Origin: an uncultured Roseovarius sp.
GTDB lineage: Bacteria > Pseudomonadota > Alphaproteobacteria > Rhodobacterales > Rhodobacteraceae
Direction: 5' to 3'
Length of the DNA stretch: 64,000 nt
Assembly (NCBI GenBank): GCA_951812895.1
Contig: OX638333.1
Location: 2,036,366-2,100,365 of the forward strand
The position numbers were made by a program, and so were the translations under genes. The notes below the pieces were generated by a model. The model made no database searches and was not told where the DNA came from. It saw only the letters and a program-made list of their open reading frames with translations. Shown in pieces: positions 33,361 to 42,817 of this stretch (position 1 is its first letter; every line of letters starts with the position of its first letter).

Positions 33361-34896
33361 TCAGCTTTCGCGGCGCCCGATCTGCGGCGGGGTTTCGAGG
33401 CGTTCGAGATGTTGCGCTATCCACATTGTCGCGCGGTCAAATGGCATGGGTCTTCCGATTCCAAAGCCCTGCACGTGACCACAGCCTAGCTGGGCGACCA
33501 TTGCATGTTCGCCCGGGGCTTCGACGCCTTCGGCGAGGGTATCGAGGCCAAGCTGATCTGCCATCATCAGAATGGCCGCGATCATACGTTGTTGTTCACG
33601 ATCCCGATCCGCCTTTGTCACAAAAGAGCGGTCAATTTTCAGCCGCTGCACCGCAAACCGGCGCAGGGTAGAAATAGAGGCATGCCCGGTGCCAAAATCA
33701 TCGAGATCAATCTGGCATCCGATATCAGACAGGCGTTTGATGTTTTTTGTCACGATGTCATCCGGAGATGTGGCCACCACGTTTTCCAGAATCTCGACTG
33801 ACAGGCGCTCAGGCGACAGATTATGGCGATCCAGTTCCCATTCGATGCGGTTCACCAATCGCGGATCGCGCAACTCGCTGTAAGAAAAATTCACGCCAAC
33901 CCGGGGAATTGCATAGCCTTGACGAGCCCATTCGTTAAGCGCGCAAAACCCATCGCGCATGATCTTTGTACCCAGAAGCGCTGTTTTTCCCGCCTCTTCC
34001 AGTTGAGACAAAAACTCCGATGGCGGGATCAGGCCGCGTTCAGGATGTTGCCAGCGGGCAAGCGCCTCAAACCCAGAAATCTGGCCGGAGTCGGTGCATA
34101 GCTGCGGTTGAAACCACGCGAGTATTTCACCACGATTCAGTGCAGTTGTTATTTCCGTACATGGCTTGTCAGAACAGGGTCGTGTCGGCGATAGGCCCGG
34201 CGCGTAAAGGCGAATTGCGGAGGGTGCGTTTCTGCATGCCTCCTGCAGCGACTGATCAGCGGCGCGTAGAAACGTGTCTGCACTTGCGCCGGAAAGCGCG
34301 GTATCTGCACAGATGCCAATAGAAACAGTGACGTATTTTGAAAATTGGTCGACGTTGACTGGTGTCTCCAATGACATCTGCAATCGCATGGCCAGATTGA
34401 GTGCGATGTCAGTGTTGAATGTTTTGGCCGGGACAAGAATGACCGTAAATTCACCCTTTCCGGTCAGAAAAATCTGGTCACCATCCCGCAGAACCGCCGC
34501 AACCTGTTCGCGGACATGATCGACAATGGCTTCAGCGGCGCGCTGGCCATTCTGATCCGTCATGTCAGTAAAGCTATCAATCGCAAGACGGAAACAGGCA
34601 GTGTGGTGCCCGCACCGGTTTGCGATGAGCAAGGCGCGATCCATTTCTGTTGCCACAGTTTCGCGGATGTCGGCCGTTTCAGACGGGTCATCGGGTGCCA
34701 AGCGGGATGCAATGAGACCGAAAATTGCGTAGGCGGAAGGTAATCCAAGTGCGAGGGTCAGTAATACCGCCTCTCCCCCCAGCCAGAACCCGCCGAGAAC
34801 CAACGCAGGAACAAGGGCGAGCGCCTGAGGACCCGCCAACAGATCGTTTACTTTGCGGCACAAGATCGATGTACGGCTGCGAAGATGCGGTAGCAT
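33361..34896 (-). CDS. Membrane-anchored EAL-domain c-di-GMP phosphodiesterase with degenerate GGDEF
   Basis: 511 residues. Two hydrophobic segments near residues 24-66 anchor the protein; a GGDEF domain spans about 80-235 and an EAL domain about 247-495. The GGDEF signature reads GKGEF (146-150), lacking the catalytic acidic residue, so cyclase activity is unlikely. The EAL domain keeps GFEALARW (277-279), the Glu in VEILEN (369), DLDDFGTGHAS (D399/D400) and EGVE, so it should hydrolyse c-di-GMP. The GGDEF part may sense GTP. It is monocistronic by orientation, between yidC and ttcA. Confidence 0.9.
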   Translation of the reverse strand: MLPHLRSRTSILCRKVNDLLAGPQALALVPALVLGGFWLGGEAVLLTLALGLPSAYAIFGLIASRLAPDDPSETADIRETVATEMDRALLIANRCGHHTACFRLAIDSFTDMTDQNGQRAAEAIVDHVREQVAAVLRDGDQIFLTGKGEFTVILVPAKTFNTDIALNLAMRLQMSLETPVNVDQFSKYVTVSIGICADTALSGASADTFLRAADQSLQEACRNAPSAIRLYAPGLSPTRPCSDKPCTEITTALNRGEILAWFQPQLCTDSGQISGFEALARWQHPERGLIPPSEFLSQLEEAGKTALLGTKIMRDGFCALNEWARQGYAIPRVGVNFSYSELRDPRLVNRIEWELDRHNLSPERLSVEILENVVATSPDDIVTKNIKRLSDIGCQIDLDDFGTGHASISTLRRFAVQRLKIDRSFVTKADRDREQQRMIAAILMMADQLGLDTLAEGVEAPGEHAMVAQLGCGHVQGFGIGRPMPFDRATMWIAQHLERLETPPQIGRRES

Positions 34897-34950
34897 AGCA
34901 AGAATCCCGGTAACTTCTCGGGATGCTACGTTTGGGATATCAACATGCGC

Positions 34951-35829
34951 TTAACGCAGTTTGGGCAACCCATCGGCGGATTCTTCAAATTTTTCCGATC
35001 CGCGGACGAGACCGGCAAAATCGAACAGGCCCGGATCAAGCAGATGCGAAGGCCGGGCATTCATCAAAGCGCGAAACATCACCTGGCGGCGTCCGGGTGC
35101 GTTTGCCTCCCACGTATCAAGGATTTTCTTGACCTGTTGGCGCTGTAACCCGTCCTGTGACCCGCAAAGATCGCAGGGAATAATCGGATAGTTCATCGCG
35201 TTGGCAAAGCGTTCACAATCGGATTCTGCCACAAAACTGAGCGGGCGGTAGACGAACAGGTCGCCCTCTTCATTCAGCAGTTTGGGTGGCATCGTGGCTA
35301 GGCGCCCGCCGTGAAAGAGGTTCATGAAGAAGGTTTCAAGAATATCGTCGCGGTGATGGCCGAGCACCACGGCGGTGCAGCCTTCTTCGCGTGCGATCCG
35401 GTAGAGATTGCCGCGACGCAGGCGCGAACAGAGGGCGCAATAGGTCCGGCCCTTGGGCACCTTGTCAACGACGATGGAATAGGTGTCCTGATATTCGATC
35501 CGGTTCGGTACACCCATCCGGTTCAGAAACTCCGGCAGGACGGTGGCCGGAAAGCCCGGCTGGCCCTGATCGAGATTGCAGGCTAGAATATCGACGGGCA
35601 ACAGACCGCGCCACTTAAGCTCGTGCAGAACAGCAAGCAGGGTATAGCTGTCTTTGCCACCGGAAAGGCACACCAGCCACTTTGGCTTTTGCGTGCTGTC
35701 CTCGATCATACTGAAATGATCAATGGCTTCGCGGGTCTGGCGCACAATGCGTTTGCGGAGTTTGCGAAACTCCGTGGATTTGGGGGCACCGGCAAAGAGC
35801 GGGTGGATATCGTCGGTATCATCCAGCAT
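34951..35829 (-). CDS. ttcA: tRNA 2-thiocytidine(32) synthetase TtcA
   Basis: 292-residue PP-loop ATPase that thiolates cytidine 32 in certain tRNAs using an iron-sulfur cluster. The PP-loop [16 protein letters not shown] is at about residues 54-70; the two Cys-x2-Cys pairs are [11 protein letters not shown] and PCDLCGSQ, ligands of the catalytic cluster. Size and motif order match TtcA closely. Divergent from the RND genes; likely transcribed alone. Confidence 0.95.
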   Translation of the reverse strand: MLDDTDDIHPLFAGAPKSTEFRKLRKRIVRQTREAIDHFSMIEDSTQKPKWLVCLSGGKDSYTLLAVLHELKWRGLLPVDILACNLDQGQPGFPATVLPEFLNRMGVPNRIEYQDTYSIVVDKVPKGRTYCALCSRLRRGNLYRIAREEGCTAVVLGHHRDDILETFFMNLFHGGRLATMPPKLLNEEGDLFVYRPLSFVAESDCERFANAMNYPIIPCDLCGSQDGLQRQQVKKILDTWEANAPGRRQVMFRALMNARPSHLLDPGLFDFAGLVRGSEKFEESADGLPKLR

Positions 35830-35957
35830 GAGAGCCGCTTTAGTGGGTTAACGCATGTCCGGCAAGGGTGTCCGGCGGATGTGTTTCAGGGTAAGAAGGG
35901 CCAAGCCCATTAGCGGCGCGCGTTCGAATTAATAAAAAGCTGGGGTCTGATTTACTC

Positions 35958-37073
35958 ATGCACAGAATTTCTATCATTGTAACCATCGTTGCTGCGTTCT
36001 TTTTGACCGGATGTAAAGATGAAGAACCCGAAGCCGCAGAGACGCCGGTGCGTGGCCTCAAGACGTTTGAAATTTCGGAAACGGAACAGGTGAGCACGCG
36101 GCGGTTTCCCGGGGTTTTAGAGCCATCGGAGATCAGCACCTTGTCGTTTGAGATTGGTGGTACGGTGCAGGAACTGGATCTGGACGTGGGTCAGCGGGTG
36201 AGCAAGGGTCAGGTTGTGGCCCGGCTGGATACGACGTCGCTGGCCCTGCAGGTGCAGAATGCACAGGCCGGTGTGGATCAGGCGCGTGCCTCGGCAGAGA
36301 ATGCGGCGGATACGCTGGTGCGTCAGACCGAATTGCTGGAGAAGGGGGCGACCACGCGGGTCAGCGTGGACAATGCGAGAACCGAATCGCTGGCCGCTGA
36401 GGCGGCATTAGAACAAGCGCAAAAGTCGCTTGAAAGCGCAGAGGCTGATCTGGGCAAAGCGAGCTTAGAAGTGCCATATGATGGGGTCGTCAACACGGTT
36501 GATGCGACATCCTTTGCGACGGTTGGCTCTGGCACGGCGATAGCATCGATTTATGCGCCGGATGCGTTCACGGTTTCATTCTCGGTCAATTTCGACACGG
36601 TCGACCGGTTGGTTGTGGGCAAAAAGGCGTCGATCCGTCTGGCGGATCGTCCGGATATCGTGCTGCCGGCAACGGTGAGCGAGATCGGGTCGCGGGCGGA
36701 TTCGGTTTCAAGCTTTCCAATTGTGCTGGAGCTGGATGAAACCCATTCTCTGCTCAAGGCCGGGATGGCGGTGGAAACGGCGATAGAATTTGCGCTGCCG
36801 ACAGAGGCCGGATACCCAGTGCCATTATCCGCGCTGATACGGGATGGGCAGATTGATCATTCTGAAGGCCCAGAGCCGCAATCCAAAGCCAGTGTTTACG
36901 TCTATGACCCGGCGACTGAATCCGTGAAGAGGCGGAACATTACCGTCGGAGGTATCCGGGAGAACCGGATTATCATATTGCAAGGGCTTGAGGCCGGAGA
37001 TTTGATCGCCTCGGCGGGCGTGTCTTTCCTGACCGATGGTCAGAAAGTACGCCTGTTGCAGGGTGAGGATTGA
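35958..37073 (+). CDS. RND efflux periplasmic adaptor (membrane fusion lipoprotein)
   Basis: 371-residue HlyD/AcrA-type adaptor. The N-terminus MHRISIIVTIVAAFFLTGCKDEE is a lipoprotein signal with lipobox LTGC (Cys20). Next come the barrel-sandwich half motif QRVSKGQVVARLDTT, a coiled-coil hairpin (about residues 90-150, alanine/glutamate-rich), the second half motif and beta-barrel domains. It bridges the inner-membrane pump encoded immediately downstream to an outer-membrane channel, which is not in this window. The stop is four bases before the pump's ATG. Substrate unknown. Confidence 0.92.
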   Translation: MHRISIIVTIVAAFFLTGCKDEEPEAAETPVRGLKTFEISETEQVSTRRFPGVLEPSEISTLSFEIGGTVQELDLDVGQRVSKGQVVARLDTTSLALQVQNAQAGVDQARASAENAADTLVRQTELLEKGATTRVSVDNARTESLAAEAALEQAQKSLESAEADLGKASLEVPYDGVVNTVDATSFATVGSGTAIASIYAPDAFTVSFSVNFDTVDRLVVGKKASIRLADRPDIVLPATVSEIGSRADSVSSFPIVLELDETHSLLKAGMAVETAIEFALPTEAGYPVPLSALIRDGQIDHSEGPEPQSKASVYVYDPATESVKRRNITVGGIRENRIIILQGLEAGDLIASAGVSFLTDGQKVRLLQGED

Positions 37074-37077
37074 GCGG

Positions 37078-40000
37078 ATGGAAGCGCTGACGCGTTTCGG
37101 GATCGCGAAATCCCGGTTCACCATTCTTGCGATGATTGGCATTCTGATGATGGGCGCGATGACATATCTGACGCTGCCAAAGCGTGAGAATCCGGCCATT
37201 ACAATCCGCAATGCCATCGTGACGGCCCAGTTTGCGGGCATGTCGCCCGAACGGATTGAAGACCTGATCGCCGTTCCTTTGGAGCGGGCGGCCCGCGAAA
37301 TTGCAGAGGTGGAAGATATTTCAACCCTGATCACGACGGGACAGGTGCAGCTGACAGTCGCGATGTATGATTCAGTGCCTAAGGCCGATCTTGATACCGC
37401 CTTTCAGGATCTGCGCACAAAGATGGAGGATGTTGAGGGTGACCTGCCGGACGGGACACGCGGCCCGTTTGTGAACACCAATTACGGTGATGTGGCAATT
37501 GCGACGGTGGCGGTGACCGGGGAGGGTTTCAGTTATACGGAAATTCTGGAAGCGGCAGAGGATTTGCAGGCCGGTCTTTACAAGGTTGACGGGATCACCA
37601 AGGTAACTTTGTCGGGCGAACAGGAAGAGCGGATCTGGCTGGAGATTGACAGCCGGCGGCTGGCCGCAGTGGGGGTTCAAATTCAGCAGGTTCTGAACGA
37701 TCTGCAGAACCAGAATGTGATCTTGCCCGCAGGGGAGCTTGATGCTGATGGGGTGACGATCATCCTTGAAGCAAACGGAAATCTGGAATCAGTCGAGGAT
37801 ATTGAAGAGGTTCTGACCCAGATTTCGAGCGGTGATATTGTCCGGCTCAGGGATCTGATGACGGTCCGGCGAGGTTATGTCGATCCGATCAAAAACCCGG
37901 TTTATTTCAATGGCAACCCTGCGATTCTGGTCAGTGTAGAGATGGCCGACAGTCGTGACATTCAACAACTTGGTGCCACGCTCAGAGCGGCCATTCCCAA
38001 GCTGGAAGTTGAACAGCCCATCGGTATCAGTTTCAATGTGTCCACCTTTCAGGAAACCAATGTCACATCCGCGATCAACAATGCGCTCAGCAATGTTGGG
38101 CAGACCTTTGGTATCGTGTTGCTGGTGATGTTGGTGTTCCTTGGCTTCAAACCTGCATTGATCATTGCAAGCATCGTGCCGTTTACCGTGATGCTGGCGC
38201 TGTTAGGTATGTCCAAGATGGGCATCGATCTTGAGCAGATTTCGATTGCCGCCGTGATCATTTCCCTGGGTCTGCTGGTCGATAACGGGCTGGTTGTGGT
38301 GGAAGATATCCAGAACCGAATTCGCGGCGGGCTGTCACCGCGTGATGCAGCGATCACTGCGGGGGGGCAGTTTTTTGTGCCGCTGGCAGTGGCTTCGATT
38401 ACCACGGTTTCGGCGTTCATCCCGATGTTGATTCTGGAAGGGACGACCGGCGAATTTGCATTTTCGCTGGGTGCCGTTGTGGCGCTGATGTTGTCGGGTT
38501 CATGGCTGACAGCGCATTATATTTTGCCCTTTCTTGCAGCCAATTTTTTGCGGCCAGCCAAGAAAGTGAAAGAAGGCGAAGGCATGTTGGTGCGGGGCTA
38601 TGGCTGGATCATTCGCAAGACCGTGCGCTGGGGCGTTTTGATTGTTCTGGTCGGCTACGGTCTGGTGGTGATCGGTGCATCGTTCTTTGGGCAGCTCAGG
38701 TCCGAGATGTTTCCGCTTAGCGAACGTGCGGAATATCTGATCTATCTTGATATGCCCAAGGGCACGGCAATTTCCGCCACCAATACAGAGGCGCTGGCGG
38801 TTGAGGCTTGGTTGCGGGATGAAACGGTAAATCCCGAGGTGGCAGACACCACGGTTTTTGTCGGACATGGAGGTCCGCGTTTTTATCTGGCGCTATCGCC
38901 AGCCGATACCGATCCGTCGAGCGCCTTTATTCTGGTTAATACAGAAACCTTTGAAGGGGCGGTGGCCGCCGCAGAACGGGCGCGTCGTTATTTGTATGAG
39001 TATCATCCAGCCTCGCGCGCCCGAGTGACACGGCTTTCGATGGGTGGTGCGGAATCGGGCATTGTTGAGGTTGAGATCCGAGGGCCTGATGCGGATCGGA
39101 TGATCGATGCCGCACGTGCGGTTGAGGCATCATTTGCCACGATGCCGGGCGTTACGCTGAACCAGAATAACTGGGGCGGGAAAAGCACCAAGATCGTCAT
39201 TGATATCCTGCAGGAGAAGGCGCGCGAACTGGGTGTGACGTCCAAGGATATTTCGGATGTCATGAACACCTATTTTACCGGTACATCCTATTCCACCTAC
39301 CGGGAGGGTGACGACTCCATCCCCATCGTCGTGCGGGCCGCAGATACGTTCCGGGACAGTCTGGAGGACCTCGCGAACCTGTCGGTGCCAACGGATAACG
39401 GGTTGATCTCACTGGATCAGGTTGCTGTTTTCAAACCACGGCTGGAATATTCGCGGCTGCGCCGGGAAAACCAGGTGCGCCAGATTGTGGTCTCGGGCAA
39501 AAGCGACACCCTGTCAGCGGCTGAGATCGAAGCGCATATAACACCAGCCCTTGCGGCATTGGACCTGGGGCCGGACTATGAGGTTGAAATAGGCGGAGAA
39601 AGCAAAAACTCATCAGACGCCAATTCCGATCTGGCGGCGGGCATGCCGCTGGCGCTGGTGGTAATGATTGCGGCACTGGTGTTTCAGTTCAACTCGGCAC
39701 GTCGTGTGTTGCTGACCTTTATGACTATTCCGCTGATTGTGGTTGGGGCGCCGTTGGCATTGTTTATCACCGGGCAACCGATGTCGTTCTTTGCCATTCT
39801 GGGGTTAATTTCGCTGATGGGGATCATCATCAACAATGCGATTGTTCTGATTGATCAGATTGATATCGAGCGACGGACTCAAAATCTTGAAGACGCGATT
39901 GTCGTGGCGGCGAAAAAACGCGTGACGCCCGTGATGCTTACCTCTTTGACCACGGTATTGGGTTTGGTGCCGATGGCGCTGGCCGGTGGTGCGTTGTTTG

Positions 40001-40104
40001 AGCCGATGGCGACACTGATGATTGGCGGGCTATTGTTGGCCTCTCCGCTCACACTGTTTTTTGTGCCGCCGCTCTATCGGTTGCTGTTCCTGCGCGCTGA
40101 GTAA
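37078..40104 (+). CDS. RND-family efflux pump, inner membrane subunit
   Basis: 1008-residue proton-driven transporter. The start MEALTRFGIAKSRFTILAMIGILMM with GGTGAGGAT before the ATG at 37078 is chosen over the open frame inside the adaptor gene. The first helix is followed by a large periplasmic loop, then the helix bundle with the conserved ISLGLLVDNGLVVVEDI (one Asp, as in HME/other non-AcrB branches) and GTTGEFAFSLGAVVALML; the second half repeats this architecture and ends LTLFFVPPLYRLLFLRAE. The two half-repeats of RND pumps are both complete. Paired with the adaptor; no outer-membrane partner or regulator adjacent. Confidence 0.93.
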   Translation: MEALTRFGIAKSRFTILAMIGILMMGAMTYLTLPKRENPAITIRNAIVTAQFAGMSPERIEDLIAVPLERAAREIAEVEDISTLITTGQVQLTVAMYDSVPKADLDTAFQDLRTKMEDVEGDLPDGTRGPFVNTNYGDVAIATVAVTGEGFSYTEILEAAEDLQAGLYKVDGITKVTLSGEQEERIWLEIDSRRLAAVGVQIQQVLNDLQNQNVILPAGELDADGVTIILEANGNLESVEDIEEVLTQISSGDIVRLRDLMTVRRGYVDPIKNPVYFNGNPAILVSVEMADSRDIQQLGATLRAAIPKLEVEQPIGISFNVSTFQETNVTSAINNALSNVGQTFGIVLLVMLVFLGFKPALIIASIVPFTVMLALLGMSKMGIDLEQISIAAVIISLGLLVDNGLVVVEDIQNRIRGGLSPRDAAITAGGQFFVPLAVASITTVSAFIPMLILEGTTGEFAFSLGAVVALMLSGSWLTAHYILPFLAANFLRPAKKVKEGEGMLVRGYGWIIRKTVRWGVLIVLVGYGLVVIGASFFGQLRSEMFPLSERAEYLIYLDMPKGTAISATNTEALAVEAWLRDETVNPEVADTTVFVGHGGPRFYLALSPADTDPSSAFILVNTETFEGAVAAAERARRYLYEYHPASRARVTRLSMGGAESGIVEVEIRGPDADRMIDAARAVEASFATMPGVTLNQNNWGGKSTKIVIDILQEKARELGVTSKDISDVMNTYFTGTSYSTYREGDDSIPIVVRAADTFRDSLEDLANLSVPTDNGLISLDQVAVFKPRLEYSRLRRENQVRQIVVSGKSDTLSAAEIEAHITPALAALDLGPDYEVEIGGESKNSSDANSDLAAGMPLALVVMIAALVFQFNSARRVLLTFMTIPLIVVGAPLALFITGQPMSFFAILGLISLMGIIINNAIVLIDQIDIERRTQNLEDAIVVAAKKRVTPVMLTSLTTVLGLVPMALAGGALFEPMATLMIGGLLLASPLTLFFVPPLYRLLFLRAE

Positions 40105-40164
40105 AGTGTATCGCGATTAGGCTGGAGTACGGCCTGATTGCGAAACGCGCTTTGGGCGCGTGGG

Positions 40165-40935
40165 TCAGGCGATGCGTTTGAGAAATCCGTCATGGGCGAC
40201 GGTGATCAGGATCTTGTCCGGGATGGATTTGTCGATCTCGAACTCCGGGTGTGTTTTCAGATAGTCCCAGACGGCGGTTTTAGGGTTGTCGCCGGGCCCC
40301 CAGGGACGGTCGGGATATTCATCCGCGGGCATATCCTCGATCAGCGTGTCGAACACCACGCAATAACTGCCCACCGAGGTCAATGGCGCGTAAGCCTCAA
40401 GCTCTGCGCGGACATGGTCATGGGTGTGCATGCTGTCGAGGCAAACAAGGATGCGATTGTAGTCTTTGGCAAAATCATGAACCTGCGCAATGATATCGGG
40501 CGCAATCGACGACCCTTCGATCATTTCGATCCGCGAGCGCATCGGATGTGCGTCCATCGCGGCGCGGTTATGAGCACGGATATCAATGTCGATCCCCAGC
40601 ACCTTGCGGGTGGATTTTGACGGGTCAAGGGTCTGGCCGGCCTCAATTGCCTCGCACATATCCAGCAGAGCCAGCATCGAGGCCGAGAATATGAGAGAGC
40701 CGCCATGGGCGATGCCCGCCTCGATGATCAGGTCAGGTTTGATGTCCCAGATCAGCTCCTGCATGGCGACAACGTCCTGCGGGTACTGGATGATCGGGCG
40801 GTCCATCCAATGGTAGTTGTAGGAATATTGCGGTGCGGTCGATGCCTGCAGAAATGTCATTGCCGCGTCATGGACGGTCTGATTCTGCCGCATGGCTACG
40901 ATCCGGTCTTGTATTTCTTTTTTGAACGGGGTCAT
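40165..40935 (-). CDS. CmcI-type SAM-dependent methyltransferase / cephalosporin-hydroxylase family
   Basis: 256 residues, related to CmcI and rhamnosyl O-methyltransferases. The SAM-binding core is PDLIIEAGIAHGGSLIFSASML, then KVLGIDIDIRAHN, and the metal-ligand-like region ILVCLDSMHTHDHVRAELE. Members of this group methylate sugar hydroxyls or polyketide/antibiotic scaffolds, often with Mg. It is last in the minus-strand sugar cassette and its start overlaps the stop of the next methyltransferase gene by four bases. It may O-methylate the CDP-sugar or finished glycan (inference). Confidence 0.82.
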   Translation of the reverse strand: MTPFKKEIQDRIVAMRQNQTVHDAAMTFLQASTAPQYSYNYHWMDRPIIQYPQDVVAMQELIWDIKPDLIIEAGIAHGGSLIFSASMLALLDMCEAIEAGQTLDPSKSTRKVLGIDIDIRAHNRAAMDAHPMRSRIEMIEGSSIAPDIIAQVHDFAKDYNRILVCLDSMHTHDHVRAELEAYAPLTSVGSYCVVFDTLIEDMPADEYPDRPWGPGDNPKTAVWDYLKTHPEFEIDKSIPDKILITVAHDGFLKRIA

Positions 40936-41984
40936 TGGCCCACCTCTACATATTGGAAAGCGTTGTCCGACATCTGGCGGATCTCGTCCAGATAATTGGG
41001 GTTCATCACGATGATCCGTGTGTCAGGTGGCAGCTTCGGAAGCATCTCTTCGGGGGAAGAGACGCGAATGCCCGAGGCTGCCAGAAATTTGCACTGCTTG
41101 GCAGGATTGATGTCGATCACGCCTGCAACGGGCTGTCCGGCGCGTTCGCGAAGGAGAGCGTAAATCAACCCTTTGGATGCACCGCCCCAGACCACATCGT
41201 GAGGCGTGTTTTCAGTGGTTTCAAGCGAGGCGGAAAAATCCGCCGGGAAGGGCACAGGGTTTGCCGGGTCATAGTCAGGTCGCCGGATATCGGCGAGATC
41301 TGCCACGACATATTGATACTGCCCGCCAAAACAATGGTCGATCTCAATGATGTTCCCAAAGAATTTCCTAAAATCAGACATGCGGAAATAGTTCACATGT
41401 TCGTAGAAAATATCAAACCAGGCATGGTTTCGGCAGATCCAGTCAAAGCAGGGCACCTCGATATAAATGCGCCCCTGATTGCCGTTGGCGTCGCTGAGCT
41501 GCATCAGAAAGCCAACCGGGTCTTCGATATGTTCGAGCACATGGCGCAGGATCAGGCCGTCGGCCTGTAGCCCCACTTCGGGGCCGAAATAGACCTTTTC
41601 GATACGGGGGTCTTCGCCTTCGAATGTAGGGTCAAACCCGGTGATGTTGGCGCCGCGATCTGCCAGCAGGTCGAGAAAAGTGCCCTTGCCGCAGCCCACT
41701 TCGATCAGGTGATCATAGCCCATGGTGCGCTTGACCATATCTGCCATGCTTTCGATATGAGCGCGGAAAGCGGTGCTGTTGGCCTGTTCGTTTTGGTAGG
41801 CGAGGTCGTACTCCATGACGTCCGCATCAAACGCCGCGTTGTAGACAAGGCCCGACTGAAGATCTTCGACCAGTTCAATCTGGCCACGGGGGCAAGTGAG
41901 CGCGGCCTGTTGTGTGTCATACATCCGGTTCTGAAAGATCGGGAAATCCTGTGCCTGATAAAGCGCGCGGGTTTGAGCAGTCAT
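40932..41984 (-). CDS. Class I SAM methyltransferase, C-methyltransferase-like
   Basis: 350 residues. SAM motif I is DHLIEVGCGKGTFLDLLADRG; the region IEVPCFDWICRNHAWFDIFYEHVNYF is characteristic of the NDP-sugar C-methyltransferase group, and the C-terminal Rossmann-like part (VIDINPAKQCKFLAASGI) matches the Methyltransf_14 module. The N-terminal zinc-binding CxxC pairs of true C-methyltransferases are mostly missing (one TCPRG remains), so it may be an O-methyltransferase derived from that fold. ATGA overlaps with both neighbours. It is a second relative of the frameshifted C-methyltransferase two genes upstream. Confidence 0.8.
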   Translation of the reverse strand: MTAQTRALYQAQDFPIFQNRMYDTQQAALTCPRGQIELVEDLQSGLVYNAAFDADVMEYDLAYQNEQANSTAFRAHIESMADMVKRTMGYDHLIEVGCGKGTFLDLLADRGANITGFDPTFEGEDPRIEKVYFGPEVGLQADGLILRHVLEHIEDPVGFLMQLSDANGNQGRIYIEVPCFDWICRNHAWFDIFYEHVNYFRMSDFRKFFGNIIEIDHCFGGQYQYVVADLADIRRPDYDPANPVPFPADFSASLETTENTPHDVVWGGASKGLIYALLRERAGQPVAGVIDINPAKQCKFLAASGIRVSSPEEMLPKLPPDTRIIVMNPNYLDEIRQMSDNAFQYVEVGQ

Positions 41985-42817
41985 TGGCGTGCCTCCCGAA
42001 GTCCAAGAACACAGGGCGGGTCAGTCAGATTGTTCTCGCGTGCGCCGAATTGCAAAAGGTCGCGACGGCCGTATTGATCGGCGATCTGTTCGCACAGGGC
42101 GCGGATTGTGATTGGGGTTTCGGTGCAGATGTTTGTTGCCCCCTGTCGGTCACTCAGAGCATCAGACACGATCAGACGGGCGGCGGCATCGACATCCATG
42201 AAATCACGAATTTGGTCACCAGAAGTGAGCAGCACAGGTTCTCCGGCCTGAAGCTGCTTGTGCAGATAGGGCACCAACCGCCCCTGATTTTCGTCGGCAC
42301 CGTAAAGATAAAACAGGCGTGCCCAGAGGAATTCAACATTGTTGAGCGGCAGCCACTGACCAAGCGTCTGGTAGAGCGCGGCCTTGGCGGCGGCGTAGGG
42401 CGTCTTGGGGTCCAGCGGGGTATTTGGGGCGAGATGGCCTACAGTCAAGTCATATTCAAAACAGGTGCCAATCCCAACGAACCTGCGCAGGCCAGCCGCC
42501 GCAGCACCGCGTGCAAGGTTGAGCGTACCAGTGACACATTCAAGATTCAGGTCAGAGGTCAGATATTTGCCCGGCTCAACATACCATGCGGCGTGGATGA
42601 CCATGTCGACGCCAGCGCAGGTCTCTGCCCACCAATCCGGGCTTTGCGCAAAGAGATCGGGGGTCTCAGTCACCTGATCCTTGCCCGCCGCATCATCCAG
42701 CCGATCTGCTGTGCCCGGTCGGATGACATGGTGAAGCTGTAACCCCTGAGCTTTGAGCGCTCGGGTTAACGCGCGCCCGACAAATCCGGTTGATCCGGTG
42801 ATGAGGACGCGGGTCAT
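41981..42817 (-). CDS. NAD-dependent epimerase/dehydratase (sugar-nucleotide SDR)
   Basis: 278-residue extended SDR. The cofactor motif is VLITGSTGFVGRALTRAL at the N-terminus; the active-site Tyr-x3-Lys is TPYAAAKAAL. In this position it most likely reduces the 4-keto group of the CDP-6-deoxy sugar or epimerises it (inference). The ATG at 42815-42817 overlaps the stop of the C-methyltransferase frame by four bases; the longer open frame to 42913 runs into that gene and is rejected. It is downstream of rfbF, rfbG and the RmlC-like gene in the same transcript. Confidence 0.87.
   Translation of the reverse strand: MTRVLITGSTGFVGRALTRALKAQGLQLHHVIRPGTADRLDDAAGKDQVTETPDLFAQSPDWWAETCAGVDMVIHAAWYVEPGKYLTSDLNLECVTGTLNLARGAAAAGLRRFVGIGTCFEYDLTVGHLAPNTPLDPKTPYAAAKAALYQTLGQWLPLNNVEFLWARLFYLYGADENQGRLVPYLHKQLQAGEPVLLTSGDQIRDFMDVDAAARLIVSDALSDRQGATNICTETPITIRALCEQIADQYGRRDLLQFGARENNLTDPPCVLGLREARQ

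Noticed and set aside
41912-42742. 276-codon plus-strand open frame across the sugar SDR gene
   Set aside because: Antisense to a coupled operon gene and without family features.
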